Source of the DNA: Shewanella sp. NFH-SH190041
GTDB taxonomy: Bacteria; Pseudomonadota; Gammaproteobacteria; Enterobacterales; Shewanellaceae
Length of the DNA stretch: 64,000 nt
Direction of reading: 5' to 3'
NCBI RefSeq assembly: GCF_024363255.1
Contig: NZ_AP026070.1
Location: 930,001 to 994,000 of the forward strand
Shown: positions 1 to 10,828 of the stretch, piece by piece
How positions within the stretch are numbered: the first letter of the stretch is position 1
Layout of the letters: each line of letters starts with the position of its first letter
The notes under the pieces: model-generated
What the model saw: only the letters and a program-made list of their open reading frames with translations
Told to the model about the DNA's origin: nothing
Databases searched by the model: none
Translations under genes and position numbers: made by a program

Positions 1-1
1 G

Positions 2-1150
2 CTGGAAAAATCCCGCGTGGCGGAGCAACTGTTAACCGGCATGGCAGAGCTGTTTGGTCGATTCCGTGGTGGGCTGGTGTTCAGTGTCTTTATTGTCGGT
101 ATGTTACTGGCTGCCAGTACCGGCATTGTCGGTGCGACGGTTGTGACCATGGGCTTGATGTCTTTACCGGCGCTTATTCAGCGGGGGTACAGTCCAGCAT
201 TCAGTGCCGGAGCCATTTGTGCCACAGGTACCTTGGGGCAGATTATCCCCCCTTCTATTGCCTTGATCCTGCTGGGGGATGTGTTGTCCAACGCGTATCA
301 GCAGGCGCAATTATCGATGGGGATTTTTAGCCCTAAATCTGTCTCAGTGGGGGATCTGTTTGCTGGCGCACTATTGCCAGGCTTAATGTTGGTTGCCATG
401 TATTGCCTTTATACCCTGTGGCAGTTGTGGCGCCATCCGGCGCAGTTTCCAGCCGGGGAGCCGGGCCGTGTCGGCGATTGGCGATTTTGGTTGCGCCTAG
501 CCAATGTGCTTTTGCCTCCTTTGGTGTTGATCATGTTAGTGCTAGGGTCGATTTTATTTGGCGTGGCGACTCCTACTGAAGCGGCCTCTGTTGGGGCATT
601 TGGCGCTTTGATTATTGCGCTGACCAAACGGCGTTTAACTTTGAATGTATTGCAGCAGGTGATGCGCAGTACGGTAAAGGTGACGGCCATGGTCTTTATG
701 ATTTTGATTGGCGCCAGTATTTTTTCTTTAGTATTTCGCGGACTGGGTGGTGAGGACCTTATCCATCAGCTATTTGCCAATATGCCCGGTGGCACGCTCG
801 GGGCAATGATATTGGTGATGGCGGTGATTTTCCTGCTTGGTTTTATTCTCGACTTTATTGAAATTACCTTTGTGGTGGTGCCTTTAGTTGCCCCGGTGCT
901 GTTGGCTATGGGGTTAGATCCCGTGTGGCTTGGCATTATGATTGCCGTTAATTTACAGACATCATTTTTAACGCCGCCATTTGGTTTTGCGTTGTTTTAT
1001 TTGCGCGGCGTTGCGGCCGATTTGGTCAGTAGCGGACAGATATACCGGGGCGTTATGCCCTTTGTGGTGATCCAGTTATTGCTGCTGGTGTTGTTGAGTG
1101 TATGGCCCGGATTAGCGACCTGGCTACCCGAACAAATTTATGGTGGCTAA
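2..1150 (+). CDS. TRAP transporter large permease (DctM-like), 5' end cut by window
   Basis: The reading frame is open from base 2, so the gene begins before the window and about 382 C-terminal residues are present. It is a highly hydrophobic protein with many membrane segments. The stretch LLAASTGIVGATVVTMGL followed by TGTLGQIIPPS is typical of the DctM large membrane subunit of tripartite ATP-independent periplasmic transporters. That family uses an ion gradient to import organic acids delivered by a periplasmic receptor. The receptor gene follows 75 bases downstream, so the two should form one system. The small DctQ subunit is not in the window and is probably upstream. Substrate is inferred only from the receptor. 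Confidence 0.93.
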   Translation: MEKSRVAEQLLTGMAELFGRFRGGLVFSVFIVGMLLAASTGIVGATVVTMGLMSLPALIQRGYSPAFSAGAICATGTLGQIIPPSIALILLGDVLSNAYQQAQLSMGIFSPKSVSVGDLFAGALLPGLMLVAMYCLYTLWQLWRHPAQFPAGEPGRVGDWRFWLRLANVLLPPLVLIMLVLGSILFGVATPTEAASVGAFGALIIALTKRRLTLNVLQQVMRSTVKVTAMVFMILIGASIFSLVFRGLGGEDLIHQLFANMPGGTLGAMILVMAVIFLLGFILDFIEITFVVVPLVAPVLLAMGLDPVWLGIMIAVNLQTSFLTPPFGFALFYLRGVAADLVSSGQIYRGVMPFVVIQLLLLVLLSVWPGLATWLPEQIYGG

Positions 1151-1225
1151 GTTGGATGGGGGACAGTTTTTAAACGCTTTAGTGAAACGCTATGGATAAC
1201 ACTATCAATGTATAAGGATGGCAGC

Positions 1226-2335
1226 ATGAAAAAAACGATATGGTGGCTCCCCCTATTGGCGCTACTGGCATTGAACGGCTGTGGTGACAATACCCAGTCC
1301 CAGAGCGATAACAACACGGCACCTGCCGCGCAGCAGTATCAGTGGAATCTGGTGACATCTTGGCCTAAAAATTTTCCGGGACTGGGCATGGCACCTGAGC
1401 GATTCGCCACTTTAGTGGGGGAGATGTCAGCGGGGCGCTTGACCGTGAAAGTATATGGTGCCGGGGAGTTAGTGCCAGCATTTGAAGTGTTTGATGCTGT
1501 CAGTCAGGGCACTGCGCAAATGGGGCATAGCGCGGCATATTACTGGAAAGGTAAGAGCCCGGCTGCGCAGTTTTTTACCTCGATTCCATTTGGGTTGAAT
1601 GCCCAGGAAATGAATGGCTGGCTAAATTATGGCGGTGGTATGGCGTTATGGCAGGAAGTTTATGCCCCGTTTGGTATTTTGCCTTTAGCGGGTGGCAATA
1701 CCGGGGTGCAAATGGGGGGCTGGTTCAATAAGGAGATTAACTCTCTTGATGATCTTAAAGGGTTAAAGATGCGATTGCCGGGACTCGGCGGGGAAGTGCT
1801 CGCCCGGGTTGGTGGTACCCCGGTGACGTTACCGGGCAGAGAGCTGTTTACTGCCTTGCAGACTGGCACGATCGATGCCACTGAATGGGTCGGGCCGTTT
1901 AACGATCTGGCGTTTGGACTACATAAAGCTGCGAAATACTATTATTACCCGGGTTGGCATGAGCCGGGCACTACGCTGGAGTTTTTGGTTAACCAGCAGG
2001 CATTTTCTCAGTTACCGGCCGATTTGCAGGCGATTGTCAGGGTGGCTGCCCGGGCGGTGAATCAGGATATGCTGGATGAATACACCACGCGACATGTCGC
2101 CGCCTTAGACAGCTTGGTTAATGAACATGGGGTCGAATTGCGGGCTTTTCCTGCTGAGGTGCTGGCAAAGTTACGTGAGGTTTCGACCCAGGTGATTGCT
2201 GAGCAGGCGGGGCAAGATGCCATGATGCAGAAAGTCCATGATGCGTATCGGCAATACGAACAAGGCGTGCGGCGTTATCATCAAATTTCTGAAGATGCCT
2301 ATCTCAGGGCGCGAACAGATAACCCGGTACAATAA
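1226..2335 (+). CDS. TRAP transporter receptor, TakP-like lipoprotein (2-oxo acid/carboxylate binding)
   Basis: This is the extracytoplasmic solute receptor partner of the upstream permease. I place the start at the ATG at 1226 because AAGGA lies eight bases before it and the protein then opens with a lipoprotein signal (MKKTIWWLPLLALLALNGC, Cys at about 19), which suggests it is membrane anchored. An in-frame ATG exists at 1208 without a good ribosome site. The mature protein begins with WNLVTSWPKNFPG and has a central block with MRLPGLGGEVLARVGG, TATEWVGP-like residues (DATEWVGPFND) and YYYYPGWHEPG. That layout is characteristic of the TakP/FcbT1 branch that binds 2-oxo acids or lactate with a cation. 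The exact ligand is not determinable here. Confidence 0.88.
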   Translation: MKKTIWWLPLLALLALNGCGDNTQSQSDNNTAPAAQQYQWNLVTSWPKNFPGLGMAPERFATLVGEMSAGRLTVKVYGAGELVPAFEVFDAVSQGTAQMGHSAAYYWKGKSPAAQFFTSIPFGLNAQEMNGWLNYGGGMALWQEVYAPFGILPLAGGNTGVQMGGWFNKEINSLDDLKGLKMRLPGLGGEVLARVGGTPVTLPGRELFTALQTGTIDATEWVGPFNDLAFGLHKAAKYYYYPGWHEPGTTLEFLVNQQAFSQLPADLQAIVRVAARAVNQDMLDEYTTRHVAALDSLVNEHGVELRAFPAEVLAKLREVSTQVIAEQAGQDAMMQKVHDAYRQYEQGVRRYHQISEDAYLRARTDNPVQ

Positions 2336-2376
2336 ACCTGTTTAACGCGTATGGAACAGTGAGCTAGGAGGGCAAG

Positions 2377-2886
2377 ATGCCATTACTTGACAGTTTTACC
2401 GTAGACCACACCCGGATGCAGGCTCCGGCAGTGCGGGTCGCTAAAACCATGACGACACCGGCCGGGGATACCATCACAGTATTTGACCTACGTTTTTGTG
2501 TGCCAAATCAGACGTTGCTCAGTGAGCGGGGTATCCATACCTTAGAGCACCTGTTTGCCGGGTTTATGCGGCAACATTTGAATGGCCCCGGGGTGGAGAT
2601 TATTGATATTTCGCCTATGGGGTGTCGCACCGGTTTTTATATGAGTCTTATTGGTGGACCGGATGAGCGGCAAGTCGGGCAAGCCTGGCTAGCGGCGATG
2701 CATGATGTCTTGGCTGTTGTGCGGCAGGAAGATATTCCTGAGCTGAATGAATACCAGTGTGGTACTTATCAGATGCATTCTTTAGCTGAAGCCAAAGCTA
2801 TTGCCCAAGGGATTATCGACAGTGGTATTCAGGTGAACCGTAATGATGAATTGAGTCTGGGAGACGATATCCTAAAAGGACTTTAA
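2377..2886 (+). CDS. luxS: S-ribosylhomocysteine lyase LuxS (autoinducer-2 synthesis)
   Basis: LuxS cleaves S-ribosylhomocysteine to homocysteine and the autoinducer-2 precursor DPD, closing the activated methyl cycle in the cytoplasm. The 169-residue length fits the family. The metal site HTLEH (His54, Glu57, His58) is present, as are the catalytic-region Cys83 in MGCRTGFYM and the third metal ligand Cys128 in YQCGTYQ. AGGAGG sits just before the ATG. The gene is alone between the TRAP genes and the nqr operon. I see no Pfs or other methyl-cycle gene nearby and no signalling receptor. Confidence 0.98.
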   Translation: MPLLDSFTVDHTRMQAPAVRVAKTMTTPAGDTITVFDLRFCVPNQTLLSERGIHTLEHLFAGFMRQHLNGPGVEIIDISPMGCRTGFYMSLIGGPDERQVGQAWLAAMHDVLAVVRQEDIPELNEYQCGTYQMHSLAEAKAIAQGIIDSGIQVNRNDELSLGDDILKGL

Positions 2887-3406
2887 GCCGGAGATATTCG
2901 CGGGTGGCGTCAATGTAAATTTATTGTTTTAAGCGGCTTATTTCAGCTTTATATGAAAAAGCACTGTTTTTAACATTTTTCCCGGTCCGGATGGTGATCA
3001 CTGTTCGGGCCGCGGCCGTAAAATCTGCAAACATTTACCCCGTCTGACTTGGTTTTAGCCTACGTGTTGGCTCTAGTGTATATCGCTATTTTTTATTTAA
3101 GCATTAGAGAAATAAGACAATATATTCCTGATGGCAACAAATTGTGACGCATGTAAGCAGCTTATCCTGCAAGCCTGTGCCCAGTAGATATTTTGTCTTT
3201 TTCGCTGAGTTACCGCTTGTTGGTGACATGTTTATTTTCATGGCGATAGTTAAATAATTGGGGTAAAATGCGCGCGAACAGCGTGATTATTGTCGCATTT
3301 CTGTGATAAATCTGCGCTAGCTCAATGGCGGCAAAGGAATAACAATAACCGGCATTGAGCGGGAATACGGCGCATTGTCTTTCCTTCAAACGTAGTGCAT
3401 GTGGAT
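2887..3406. promoter_or_regulatory. Non-coding gap upstream of the nqr operon
   Basis: About 500 bases separate luxS from nqrA. I see no supported ORF and no clear intrinsic terminator for luxS. A TAAAAT hexamer at 3264-3269 could be a -10 element for nqr, but no convincing -35 lies at the right distance. The TGTGA at about 3144 resembles half a CRP site only. The length and position suggest it carries the nqr promoter and leader. Confidence 0.35.
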
Positions 3407-4747
3407 ATGATTACAATAAAGAAAGGATTGGATCTGCCCATTGCTGGCAGACCGGAGCAAGTTATCCATAATGGCCCGGCCATTAAACACGTAGCTACAT
3501 TGGGTGAAGAGTATATTGGCCTGCGGCCTACCATGAAGATTCGGGTAGGCGATAAGGTCAAAAAAGGTCAGGTGATTTTTGAGGATAAGAAAAATCCCGG
3601 CGTGTTATATACGGCTTTAGCCAGTGGAACTGTAACTGACATTAACCGCGGTGCACGGCGTGTACTGCAATCTGTGGTGATCCGTGTTGAAGGTGATGAC
3701 GCGGTCACTTTCCCCCAGCATGACGCCCGGCAGCTTGAGACCTTAGATGCTCAGACGGTGCGTGACACACTTATCGCTTCCGGTCTGTGGACTGCGTTGC
3801 GTACCCGCCCATTTAGCAAAGTACCTGCCATTGATGATGCCACTGCTGAAGGTATCTTCGTTACTGCGATTGATACCCAACCTTTGGCGGCAGATCCGGC
3901 GGTGATTATTAGCCAACACAAACAAGATTTTCTTAATGGTCTGACCCTGCTGGGTAAGTTGACTGATGGCAAAGTGTTTGTCTGTAAAGGCCCGGGGGCT
4001 GATGTGCCAGCGGGTAAGGCCCAGTTGGAAACATTTGCCGGAGTGCATCCTGCCGGTCTGCCCGGTACCCATATGCATTTTCTGATGCCAGCGTCTAGCC
4101 ACAGAACCTTATGGCATGTGGGCTATCAGGATGTGATTGCCATGGGACGGTTATTTACTGAAGGGCAGTTAGCAACAGATCGTGTTGTGGCCATTGGTGG
4201 GCCTCAAGCCGTCAAGCCACGATTATTGCGCACCCGATTAGGCGCTTGCGTCTCTGAGCTGACCCAGGGGGAGACCCAAGGAGAGAATCTACGTCTGGTC
4301 TCCGGCTCTGTGCTCAATGGCCGTACTGCCAACGGGGCACATGATTTTCTTGGCCGTTATCACCTGCAAGTGTCTGTGCTGGAAGAGGGCACAGAGAAAG
4401 AGTTATTTGGCTGGGTGATGCCGGGGCGGGAAAAATTCTCCATTACTCGAGCGTTTCTCGGTCACTTGTCGCCATCAAGACTATTTTCCATGACCACTTC
4501 AACAGGCGGCTCTGATCGCGCCATGGTACCGATTGGTGCGTATGAACGTGTGATGCCGTTGGATATTTTGCCGACGATGCTGCTGCGGGATCTGATTGCT
4601 GGTGATACCGAAGAAGCTATGGCACTGGGGGCATTGGAGCTGGATGAGGAAGATCTTGCCCTGTGTACCTTCGTCTGTCCCGGTAAATATGACTATGGCA
4701 CTTATTTACGGGATTGTTTGGATACGATCGAGAGGGAAGGCTTATGA
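3407..4747 (+). CDS. nqrA: Na+-translocating NADH:quinone reductase subunit A
   Basis: NqrA is the cytoplasm-facing subunit of the Na+-NQR complex, linked to ubiquinone binding. I choose the ATG at 3407, which gives [18 protein letters not shown], the standard N-terminus, and 446 residues, the same length as the Vibrio protein. A GTG four codons upstream is in frame but unsupported. Neither start has a strong ribosome site. The stop overlaps the nqrB start (ATGA), which indicates translational coupling. It is the first gene of the nqrABCDEF-apbE-nqrM operon. Confidence 0.97.
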   Translation: MITIKKGLDLPIAGRPEQVIHNGPAIKHVATLGEEYIGLRPTMKIRVGDKVKKGQVIFEDKKNPGVLYTALASGTVTDINRGARRVLQSVVIRVEGDDAVTFPQHDARQLETLDAQTVRDTLIASGLWTALRTRPFSKVPAIDDATAEGIFVTAIDTQPLAADPAVIISQHKQDFLNGLTLLGKLTDGKVFVCKGPGADVPAGKAQLETFAGVHPAGLPGTHMHFLMPASSHRTLWHVGYQDVIAMGRLFTEGQLATDRVVAIGGPQAVKPRLLRTRLGACVSELTQGETQGENLRLVSGSVLNGRTANGAHDFLGRYHLQVSVLEEGTEKELFGWVMPGREKFSITRAFLGHLSPSRLFSMTTSTGGSDRAMVPIGAYERVMPLDILPTMLLRDLIAGDTEEAMALGALELDEEDLALCTFVCPGKYDYGTYLRDCLDTIEREGL

Positions 4748-5943
4748 GCTTGAAGGATTTTATCGAACGTATTGAACCGCAGTTTGAAAAAGGCGGGAAG
4801 TATGAGAAGTGGTACGCTCTGTATGAAGCCGCCGCCACCATTTTCTATACCCCGGGTAAGGTTAACCGTGGCCGTACCCATGTGCGTGATAATCTTGATT
4901 TAAAGCGCATGATGATCACTGTGTGGGCCTGTACCTTCCCAGCTATGTTTATTGGGATGTATAACGTTGGCTTGCAGGCACAAGATGCACTGATTGCCGG
5001 ATTTGCGACCCCGGATGTGTGGCAGGTCTCACTGTTTAGTTTATTTGGCACAGAGTTAACCGCCAATGCCACTTGGCCGACCTTAATGTGGTATGGCGCC
5101 TGTTTTTTCCTCCCGATTTATGCCGTGACCTTTGTGGTGGGGGGATTTTGGGAGGTGCTGTTTGCATCTGTGCGGGGTCATGAGGTGAATGAAGGCTTCT
5201 TTGTCACTTCGATTCTGTTTGCCTTGACGCTGCCGGCAACGATTCCCCTGTGGATGGTGGCGCTGGGTATCACCTTTGGTGTGGTGGTTGCTAAAGAGGT
5301 ATTTGGCGGTACTGGGCGTAACTTCCTTAACCCGGCACTCGCCGGACGGGCCTTTTTGTTTTTCGCCTATCCACTCAATATGTCCGGTGATACCACTTGG
5401 GTGGTGGCCGATGGTTACTCCGGCGCTACCGCGCTGAGCCAAGCCGCTACTGGCGATTTACAGTACGGGGTAACGCCACAGTGGTGGGATGCTTTCTTCG
5501 GCTTTATTCCCGGCTCGATGGGTGAAGTGTCTACCTTGGCTATTTTGATTGGCGGGTTGGTGATTGTGTACACCCGAATTGCCTCCTGGCGCATTATTGC
5601 TGGCGTTATGGTGGGTATGTTCGCTGTTTCCACCCTGCTTAATCTTATCGGTAGCGATACCAATCCGATGTTCGCTATGCCTTGGTATTGGCACTTGGTT
5701 CTGGGTGGTTTTGCTTTCGGCATGATTTTTATGGCCACAGATCCTGTGTCGGCATCCTTTACCAATCAGGCCAAATGGGCTTATGGGGCACTGATTGGTG
5801 CGATGGCAATTTTTATCCGCGTGATTAACCCGGCTTTCCCTGAAGGGATGATGCTGGCGATTCTGTTTGCCAACCTGTTTGCGCCGTTATTCGACCACTT
5901 TGTGGTTCAGGCCAATATCAAACGGAGGATTGCCCGTGGCTAG
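4744..5943 (+). CDS. nqrB: Na+-translocating NADH:quinone reductase subunit B
   Basis: NqrB is an integral membrane subunit carrying covalently bound FMN and also riboflavin, and is part of the sodium path. The flavinylation motif SGAT is visible in [11 protein letters not shown], with Thr at about 229 as the FMN attachment site by comparison with the Vibrio enzyme. Several long hydrophobic segments follow the N-terminal amphipathic part. The ATG at 4744 overlaps the nqrA stop by four bases and gives 399 residues, a little shorter than the Vibrio protein. FMN would be attached by the ApbE encoded downstream. Confidence 0.97.
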   Translation: MSLKDFIERIEPQFEKGGKYEKWYALYEAAATIFYTPGKVNRGRTHVRDNLDLKRMMITVWACTFPAMFIGMYNVGLQAQDALIAGFATPDVWQVSLFSLFGTELTANATWPTLMWYGACFFLPIYAVTFVVGGFWEVLFASVRGHEVNEGFFVTSILFALTLPATIPLWMVALGITFGVVVAKEVFGGTGRNFLNPALAGRAFLFFAYPLNMSGDTTWVVADGYSGATALSQAATGDLQYGVTPQWWDAFFGFIPGSMGEVSTLAILIGGLVIVYTRIASWRIIAGVMVGMFAVSTLLNLIGSDTNPMFAMPWYWHLVLGGFAFGMIFMATDPVSASFTNQAKWAYGALIGAMAIFIRVINPAFPEGMMLAILFANLFAPLFDHFVVQANIKRRIARG

Positions 5944-6733
5944 TAAAAAGGACTCGTTCGGAAGAACACTGTTTGTGGTTGTTGGCCTGTGTTTGGTTTG
6001 CTCTATTTTCGTTTCGACAGCGGCAGTGGTGCTTAAGCCTACCCAGCAGGAAAACAAATTGCTGGATAAGCAGCGCTACATTTTAGAAGCGGCCAATTTG
6101 CTCGGCAGTAAAAATGCCTCGATGAGCAAAGCGGATATTTTGCAGACCTACAATGCCCATGTGAGTGCCAAGGTGGTGTCGCTGGCGTCGGGGGATTTTG
6201 TTGCCGGATTGAATGGCAATACCTTTGATATGGATAAAGCGGCCAGAAATCCGGCCACTTCATTTGTGCCCCAGCATGATGTTGCCTCGCTTAAAAGAGT
6301 TGCTGATGATGCTGTGGTGTATTTGGTACACGATGAGCAGGGCAAGCTGAGTTCGGTGATTTTACCGATTAAAGGATATGGCCTGTGGTCGACCATGTAT
6401 GCCTTTTTGGCGCTGGATCCGGATATGAATACCATCCAGAACTTGGTGTATTACGATTTTTCCGGCTCAGGGGAAACCCCTGGATTAGGTGGTGAGGTGC
6501 AAAACCCGAAGTGGATTGCCAAATGGCATGGCAAAAAGCTGTTTGATAAGGATGGTAAGTTAGCTATCACTATCACTAAAAATCCGGCTTTAGCACAGAC
6601 AGAGTATGGGGTTGATGCATTATCCGGCGCGACTTTAACCAGTAATGGGGTGCAATATTCGCTGGAATTTTGGTTGGGCAGCGAAGGCTTTGGCCGCTTT
6701 ATCGACAAGGCCCGTAACGGAGGACTGAGCTAA
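5936..6733 (+). CDS. nqrC: Na+-translocating NADH:quinone reductase subunit C
   Basis: NqrC has one N-terminal membrane helix and a periplasmic flavodomain with a second covalent FMN. The start is a GTG at 5936 with CGGAGG seven bases before it. It overlaps the end of nqrB by eight bases and yields 265 residues. The attachment motif SGAT appears in [14 protein letters not shown] (Thr about 233). The stop codon shares one base with the nqrD start. Together with nqrB it needs two ApbE-catalysed flavinylations for a working complex. Confidence 0.97.
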   Translation: MASKKDSFGRTLFVVVGLCLVCSIFVSTAAVVLKPTQQENKLLDKQRYILEAANLLGSKNASMSKADILQTYNAHVSAKVVSLASGDFVAGLNGNTFDMDKAARNPATSFVPQHDVASLKRVADDAVVYLVHDEQGKLSSVILPIKGYGLWSTMYAFLALDPDMNTIQNLVYYDFSGSGETPGLGGEVQNPKWIAKWHGKKLFDKDGKLAITITKNPALAQTEYGVDALSGATLTSNGVQYSLEFWLGSEGFGRFIDKARNGGLS

Positions 6734-7365
6734 TGGCTGATGCAAAGGAACTCAAGCAGGTCCTGTCCGGACCCATTATTAATAATAACCCGATTGCTTT
6801 ACAGATCCTTGGGGTATGTAGTGCTCTGGCGGTCACCAGCAAGATGGAAACGGCTTTGGTGATGACGCTGGCGCTGACCGCAGTGTGTGCGTTTTCCAAT
6901 TTGTTTATCTCTCTTATTCGTAACCATATTCCCAGCAGTGTGCGGATTATTGTGCAGATGACCATTATTGCTTCATTGGTGATTGTGGTTGATCAGATTT
7001 TGCAGGCGTATGCCTACAGTGTTGCCAAGCAATTATCCGTGTTTGTGGGACTGATTATTACCAACTGTATTGTGATGGGAAGGGCGGAAGCTTACGCCAT
7101 GAAAACGCCCCCGATGATGAGCTTTATGGACGGCATTGGTAATGGGTTAGGGTATGGAGCCATCCTGCTCAGTGTGGGTTTTGTCCGTGAACTATTTGGT
7201 AATGGCACGCTGTTTGGTATGGAAGTGCTGCCTAAAGTGACCGATGGCGGCTGGTATTATCCTAACGGCATGCTGCTATTGCCGCCCAGCGCTTTCTTCC
7301 TGATTGGCATCATTATCTGGATTATCCGTACTTACCGTCCAGAGCAAGTTGAAGCAAAAGGATAA
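6733..7365 (+). CDS. nqrD: Na+-translocating NADH:quinone reductase subunit D
   Basis: NqrD is a membrane subunit of about six helices that pairs with NqrE. The conserved cysteines Cys29 ([10 protein letters not shown]) and Cys112 (TNCIVMGR) are present. In the Vibrio structure these, with the NqrE pair, hold an intramembrane iron centre. The protein is 210 residues, the usual length. The ATG overlaps the nqrC stop by one base. Confidence 0.97.
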   Translation: MADAKELKQVLSGPIINNNPIALQILGVCSALAVTSKMETALVMTLALTAVCAFSNLFISLIRNHIPSSVRIIVQMTIIASLVIVVDQILQAYAYSVAKQLSVFVGLIITNCIVMGRAEAYAMKTPPMMSFMDGIGNGLGYGAILLSVGFVRELFGNGTLFGMEVLPKVTDGGWYYPNGMLLLPPSAFFLIGIIIWIIRTYRPEQVEAKG

Positions 7366-7371
7366 GCTGAG

Positions 7372-7980
7372 ATGGAACATTATATTAATCTGTTAATCCG
7401 CTCCATTTTTATCGAAAACATGGCGCTGGCCTTCTTCCTTGGGATGTGTACCTTTTTGGCGGTGTCGAAAAAGGTGTCAACTGCCATGGGACTTGGTATT
7501 GCGGTCATTGTGGTACTGGCGATTTCGGTGCCGGTGAACCAACTGATTTACCACGGCATACTCGCTCCCGGTGCATTGAGTTGGGCTGGGCTGCCTGAGG
7601 CTGATCTTAGTTTCCTTAAGTTCCTTACCTTTATTGGTGTGATTGCCGCACTGGTACAAATCCTGGAAATGACTTTGGATAAGTACTTCCCGCCGCTATA
7701 TAACGCGCTGGGGATCTTCTTACCGCTGATCACAGTGAACTGTGCCATTTTCGGCGCCGTATCTTTTATGGTGGAGCGGGACTACAACCTGTCTGAAAGT
7801 GTGGTGTTTGGTATCGGCTCTGGTATTGGCTGGGCGTTGGCTATTGTGCTATTGGCCGGTATTCGCGAAAAGCTCAAATATGCCGATGTGCCTAGTGGAT
7901 TGCGCGGGCTCGGCATCACGTTTATCACAGCAGGTCTGATGGCCTTGGGTTTTATGTCGTTCTCCGGCGTTTCTCTGTAG
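7372..7980 (+). CDS. nqrE: Na+-translocating NADH:quinone reductase subunit E
   Basis: NqrE is homologous to NqrD with opposite membrane topology, and together they form the central iron-binding core. Cys26 ([12 protein letters not shown]) and Cys124 (VNCAIFGAV) correspond to the ligand pair known from Vibrio. Its 202 residues are almost all hydrophobic helices. It starts six bases after nqrD ends, inside the same operon. Confidence 0.97.
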   Translation: MEHYINLLIRSIFIENMALAFFLGMCTFLAVSKKVSTAMGLGIAVIVVLAISVPVNQLIYHGILAPGALSWAGLPEADLSFLKFLTFIGVIAALVQILEMTLDKYFPPLYNALGIFLPLITVNCAIFGAVSFMVERDYNLSESVVFGIGSGIGWALAIVLLAGIREKLKYADVPSGLRGLGITFITAGLMALGFMSFSGVSL

Positions 7981-8023
7981 CGGGATGACGACAGTTAAGA
8001 ATCGACCTTCTAAGGATAAGTAA

Positions 8024-9280
8024 ATGGATATTCTTGGTATTTTTAAGTCGACTCCCCTGGAGGTATATCTGGGTGTGAGTATGTTTACCGCCATTGTATT
8101 GGTCTTGGTGCTGGTGATTATGTTCGCCAAATCTAAGCTGGTGGCTAGCGGTGATGTGACCATTGGCATTAATGGGGATCCCGGTAAGGCGATTACCACG
8201 GGTGCTGGTGGTAAGTTACTGGGGGCGTTAGCTGACAATGGTATTTTTGTGTCATCTGCCTGTGGTGGTGGCGGTTCGTGTGGGCAATGCCGCGTTAATA
8301 TTAAATCCGGTGGTGGCGATATTTTGCCAACCGAGTTGGATCATATCAGTAAAGGGGAAGCTAAGCAGGGCTGTCGCTTGTCCTGTCAGGTGAATGTGAA
8401 ATCTGATATGGAAATTGAGTTGGATGAAGAGATCTTCGGTATCCGCAAATGGGAATGCACCGTGGTATCCAATGATAATAAGGCCACCTTTATTAAAGAA
8501 TTGAAACTGGCTATTCCGGATGGCGAGTCTGTGCCATTTCGCGCCGGTGGTTATATTCAGATCGAAGCTCCTGCTCACCATGTGAAATACGCTGATTTCG
8601 ATGTACCGGAAGAATATCGTGGTGATTGGGAACATTTTGGCTTTTTCAAACTCGAATCCCAAGTGGATGAGCCGGTTATCCGTGCTTATTCAATGGCTAA
8701 CTATCCGGAAGAGCATGGTGTCATCATGCTAAATGTTCGGATTGCGACACCACCACCCCGTAACCTATCACTCCCCTGTGGTAAAATGTCATCTTACATC
8801 TGGAGCTTGAAGGCTGGTGATAAGGTGACGATTTCTGGTCCATTCGGTGAGTTCTTTGCGAAGGAAACCGAGGCAGAAATGGTCTTTATCGGTGGTGGTG
8901 CCGGCATGGCTCCCATGCGCTCACATATTTTTGACCAGCTGAAACGTTTGAAGTCTAATCGGAAGATGAGCTTCTGGTATGGTGCCCGTTCGAAGCGTGA
9001 AATGTTCTATGTGGAAGATTTTGATGGTCTTGCGGCAGAAAATGATAATTTCCAGTGGCATGTTGCCCTGTCAGATCCTCAACCTGAAGATGATTGGGAT
9101 GGTTACACTGGCTTTATTCATAATGTGCTGTATGACAACTATCTGCGTGACCATGAAGCGCCTGAAGACTGTGAGTTTTACATGTGTGGCCCGCCAATGA
9201 TGAATGCCGCGGTTATCGGCATGCTGAAAGATCTTGGGGTCGAAGATGAAAACATCCTGCTGGATGACTTCGGCGGCTAA
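8024..9280 (+). CDS. nqrF: Na+-translocating NADH:quinone reductase subunit F (NADH-oxidising)
   Basis: NqrF is the electron-input subunit: NADH reduces FAD, then a 2Fe-2S cluster, then the membrane flavins. In order it has one N-terminal membrane helix (about residues 12-35), a ferredoxin domain with Cys80, Cys86, Cys89 and Cys121 ([10 protein letters not shown] then CRLSC), and a ferredoxin-reductase domain. That last domain carries RAYSMAN for [15 protein letters not shown] for the nucleotide, and YMCGPPMM near the C-terminus. At 418 residues it is about ten longer than the Vibrio protein. It is the last structural subunit of the operon. Confidence 0.98.
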   Translation: MDILGIFKSTPLEVYLGVSMFTAIVLVLVLVIMFAKSKLVASGDVTIGINGDPGKAITTGAGGKLLGALADNGIFVSSACGGGGSCGQCRVNIKSGGGDILPTELDHISKGEAKQGCRLSCQVNVKSDMEIELDEEIFGIRKWECTVVSNDNKATFIKELKLAIPDGESVPFRAGGYIQIEAPAHHVKYADFDVPEEYRGDWEHFGFFKLESQVDEPVIRAYSMANYPEEHGVIMLNVRIATPPPRNLSLPCGKMSSYIWSLKAGDKVTISGPFGEFFAKETEAEMVFIGGGAGMAPMRSHIFDQLKRLKSNRKMSFWYGARSKREMFYVEDFDGLAAENDNFQWHVALSDPQPEDDWDGYTGFIHNVLYDNYLRDHEAPEDCEFYMCGPPMMNAAVIGMLKDLGVEDENILLDDFGG

Positions 9281-9356
9281 TAGTTGTCTACCCGGAGGCC
9301 GGGGTATGCTGGCCTAGATAACACCGGGCAGTATTATGAAGGAATCTCAGGTCATT

Positions 9357-10373
9357 ATGGTTAAGACCTTGGCTCACTGGCTAGCCTTTATTGGGTTGGC
9401 CTTTTTTGTTTCAGGCTGTTCTGCCCCGGTAGAGCAAATATCCCTTACCGGGAATACTATGGGGACGACTTACCATATTAAAGTGGTACCCAATGATAAA
9501 TTACCCGATCCCGCACTTCTGCAGGCCGAAATTGATATGGCGCTGGAAAAGGTAAACGATCAGATGTCTACCTATCGGCCTAATTCGGAACTTTCCCGTT
9601 TTAATCAGCTGGCATTAGCCCAGAGTGTCACTGTGTCACCAGATACAGTGAAAGTGATTAATGAAGGGTTAAAACTGCATAAAATTACCGATGGAGCACT
9701 GGATATTACCTTAGGTCCATTGGTCAATATGTGGGGATTTGGCCCGGATGCAAGGCCAACTCATATTCCGTCTCAAGCTGAAATTGCAGCGGTAAAAGCT
9801 AAAACCGGGGTTGATGGTATCCGAGTGGTGGGTAATCGGCTGGAAAAGCTTAAACCGAATCTGTATGTGGATTTATCCTCAATAGCCAAAGGGTTTGGTG
9901 TTGATAAAGTTGCTCATATTCTGGATAAATACGGGGTAAAGGGTTACTTGGTGGAAATTGGCGGAGAAGTTTCTGTTAAGGGCACCAAAGCGGATGGTGA
10001 GCCATGGCGTATTGCTGTGGAACAGCCAACCATGGATGAGCGGGCGGTACAGCAGATTATTGAGCCTGGCACTATGGCGATGGCGACCTCAGGGGATTAT
10101 CGAAACTACTACGAAGAAGATGGTCAGCGTTTTTCCCATATTATTGATCCTCGTACTGGCTATCCGGTACAGCATAAGCTGGCATCGGTGACGGTTATGA
10201 ATAAAAGCTGTATGGTAGCTGATGGTTATGCTACTGCCATGATGGTGCTGGGGACCCAAGCGTCATTAGCCTTGGCGGAAAAAGAACATCTGGCCATTAT
10301 GTTGATTGAAAAACAGGGAAAAGGATTCAAGGTCTATTACAGCAAGGCATTTAAACGTTTCCTTGTTGACTAA
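9357..10373 (+). CDS. apbE: FAD:protein FMN transferase ApbE (lipoprotein)
   Basis: ApbE attaches FMN to threonine in SGAT-type motifs on periplasm-facing parts of NqrB and NqrC, using FAD as donor. The protein opens with a signal peptide and lipobox (FFVSGC), followed by TGNTMGTTYHIKV, the hallmark N-terminus of the family. DGALDITLGPLVNMWGFG and HIIDPRTGYPV are further conserved blocks. I prefer the ATG at 9357, with AGG five bases upstream; an in-frame ATG at 9336 is possible. Its place directly after nqrF fits dedicated service to Na+-NQR. Confidence 0.95.
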   Translation: MVKTLAHWLAFIGLAFFVSGCSAPVEQISLTGNTMGTTYHIKVVPNDKLPDPALLQAEIDMALEKVNDQMSTYRPNSELSRFNQLALAQSVTVSPDTVKVINEGLKLHKITDGALDITLGPLVNMWGFGPDARPTHIPSQAEIAAVKAKTGVDGIRVVGNRLEKLKPNLYVDLSSIAKGFGVDKVAHILDKYGVKGYLVEIGGEVSVKGTKADGEPWRIAVEQPTMDERAVQQIIEPGTMAMATSGDYRNYYEEDGQRFSHIIDPRTGYPVQHKLASVTVMNKSCMVADGYATAMMVLGTQASLALAEKEHLAIMLIEKQGKGFKVYYSKAFKRFLVD

Positions 10374-10385
10374 CAGGAGGTTGTC

Positions 10386-10607
10386 ATGAGTTCATTTATT
10401 GCTGCATTTGTGGTGCTGCTGTTGTTTTTTGTCTGTATGTCTATCGGTTATATATTGAAACGTAAAGCCGTTGCCGGCAGCTGTGGTGGACTTGGAGCAT
10501 TGGGAATCGAGAAAGCCTGTGATTGTGATGAACCCTGTGATAACCGTAAAGCACGGATGGCCGAAGCGGCTCGAGCAGAAAGATTGACCAAGGAGCGCAT
10601 CCTCTAG
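10386..10607 (+). CDS. nqrM: Na+-NQR maturation protein NqrM (DUF539)
   Basis: A 73-residue protein with one N-terminal membrane helix and a short cytoplasmic cysteine-rich tail: SCGGLGALG then CDCDEPCDNR. That pattern is the DUF539/NqrM family, which is needed for assembly of the Na+-NQR complex, probably by supplying iron to the NqrD/NqrE cysteines. AACAGGAGG precedes the ATG, twelve bases after apbE. An intrinsic terminator follows, so this closes the operon. Confidence 0.95.
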   Translation: MSSFIAAFVVLLLFFVCMSIGYILKRKAVAGSCGGLGALGIEKACDCDEPCDNRKARMAEAARAERLTKERIL

Positions 10608-10661
10608 CGGTATTGTTGCTTGGCTTGGCAGGATTGAAATTTATCAGGTGATATGAAATGA

Positions 10662-10686
10662 AACGGCACATTCAGTGCCGTTTTTT
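10662..10686 (+). terminator. Intrinsic terminator of the nqr operon
   Basis: ACGGCAC and GTGCCGT form a stem around a short loop and are followed by a run of T. It lies about 55 bases after nqrM. Confidence 0.85.
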
Positions 10687-10828
10687 GTTTCTGTAGCGGT
10701 GAGCTTCAATGCAGTGGCTATACTCATAAAGGCAGGAAGTTGAAAGATATCCTGTGAAGTGTATGGCCATTGGCTATATTTTCCGGTGGGTATCACAGCC
10801 CTGCAGACGGGGATGTTCAGGAGGGGAG

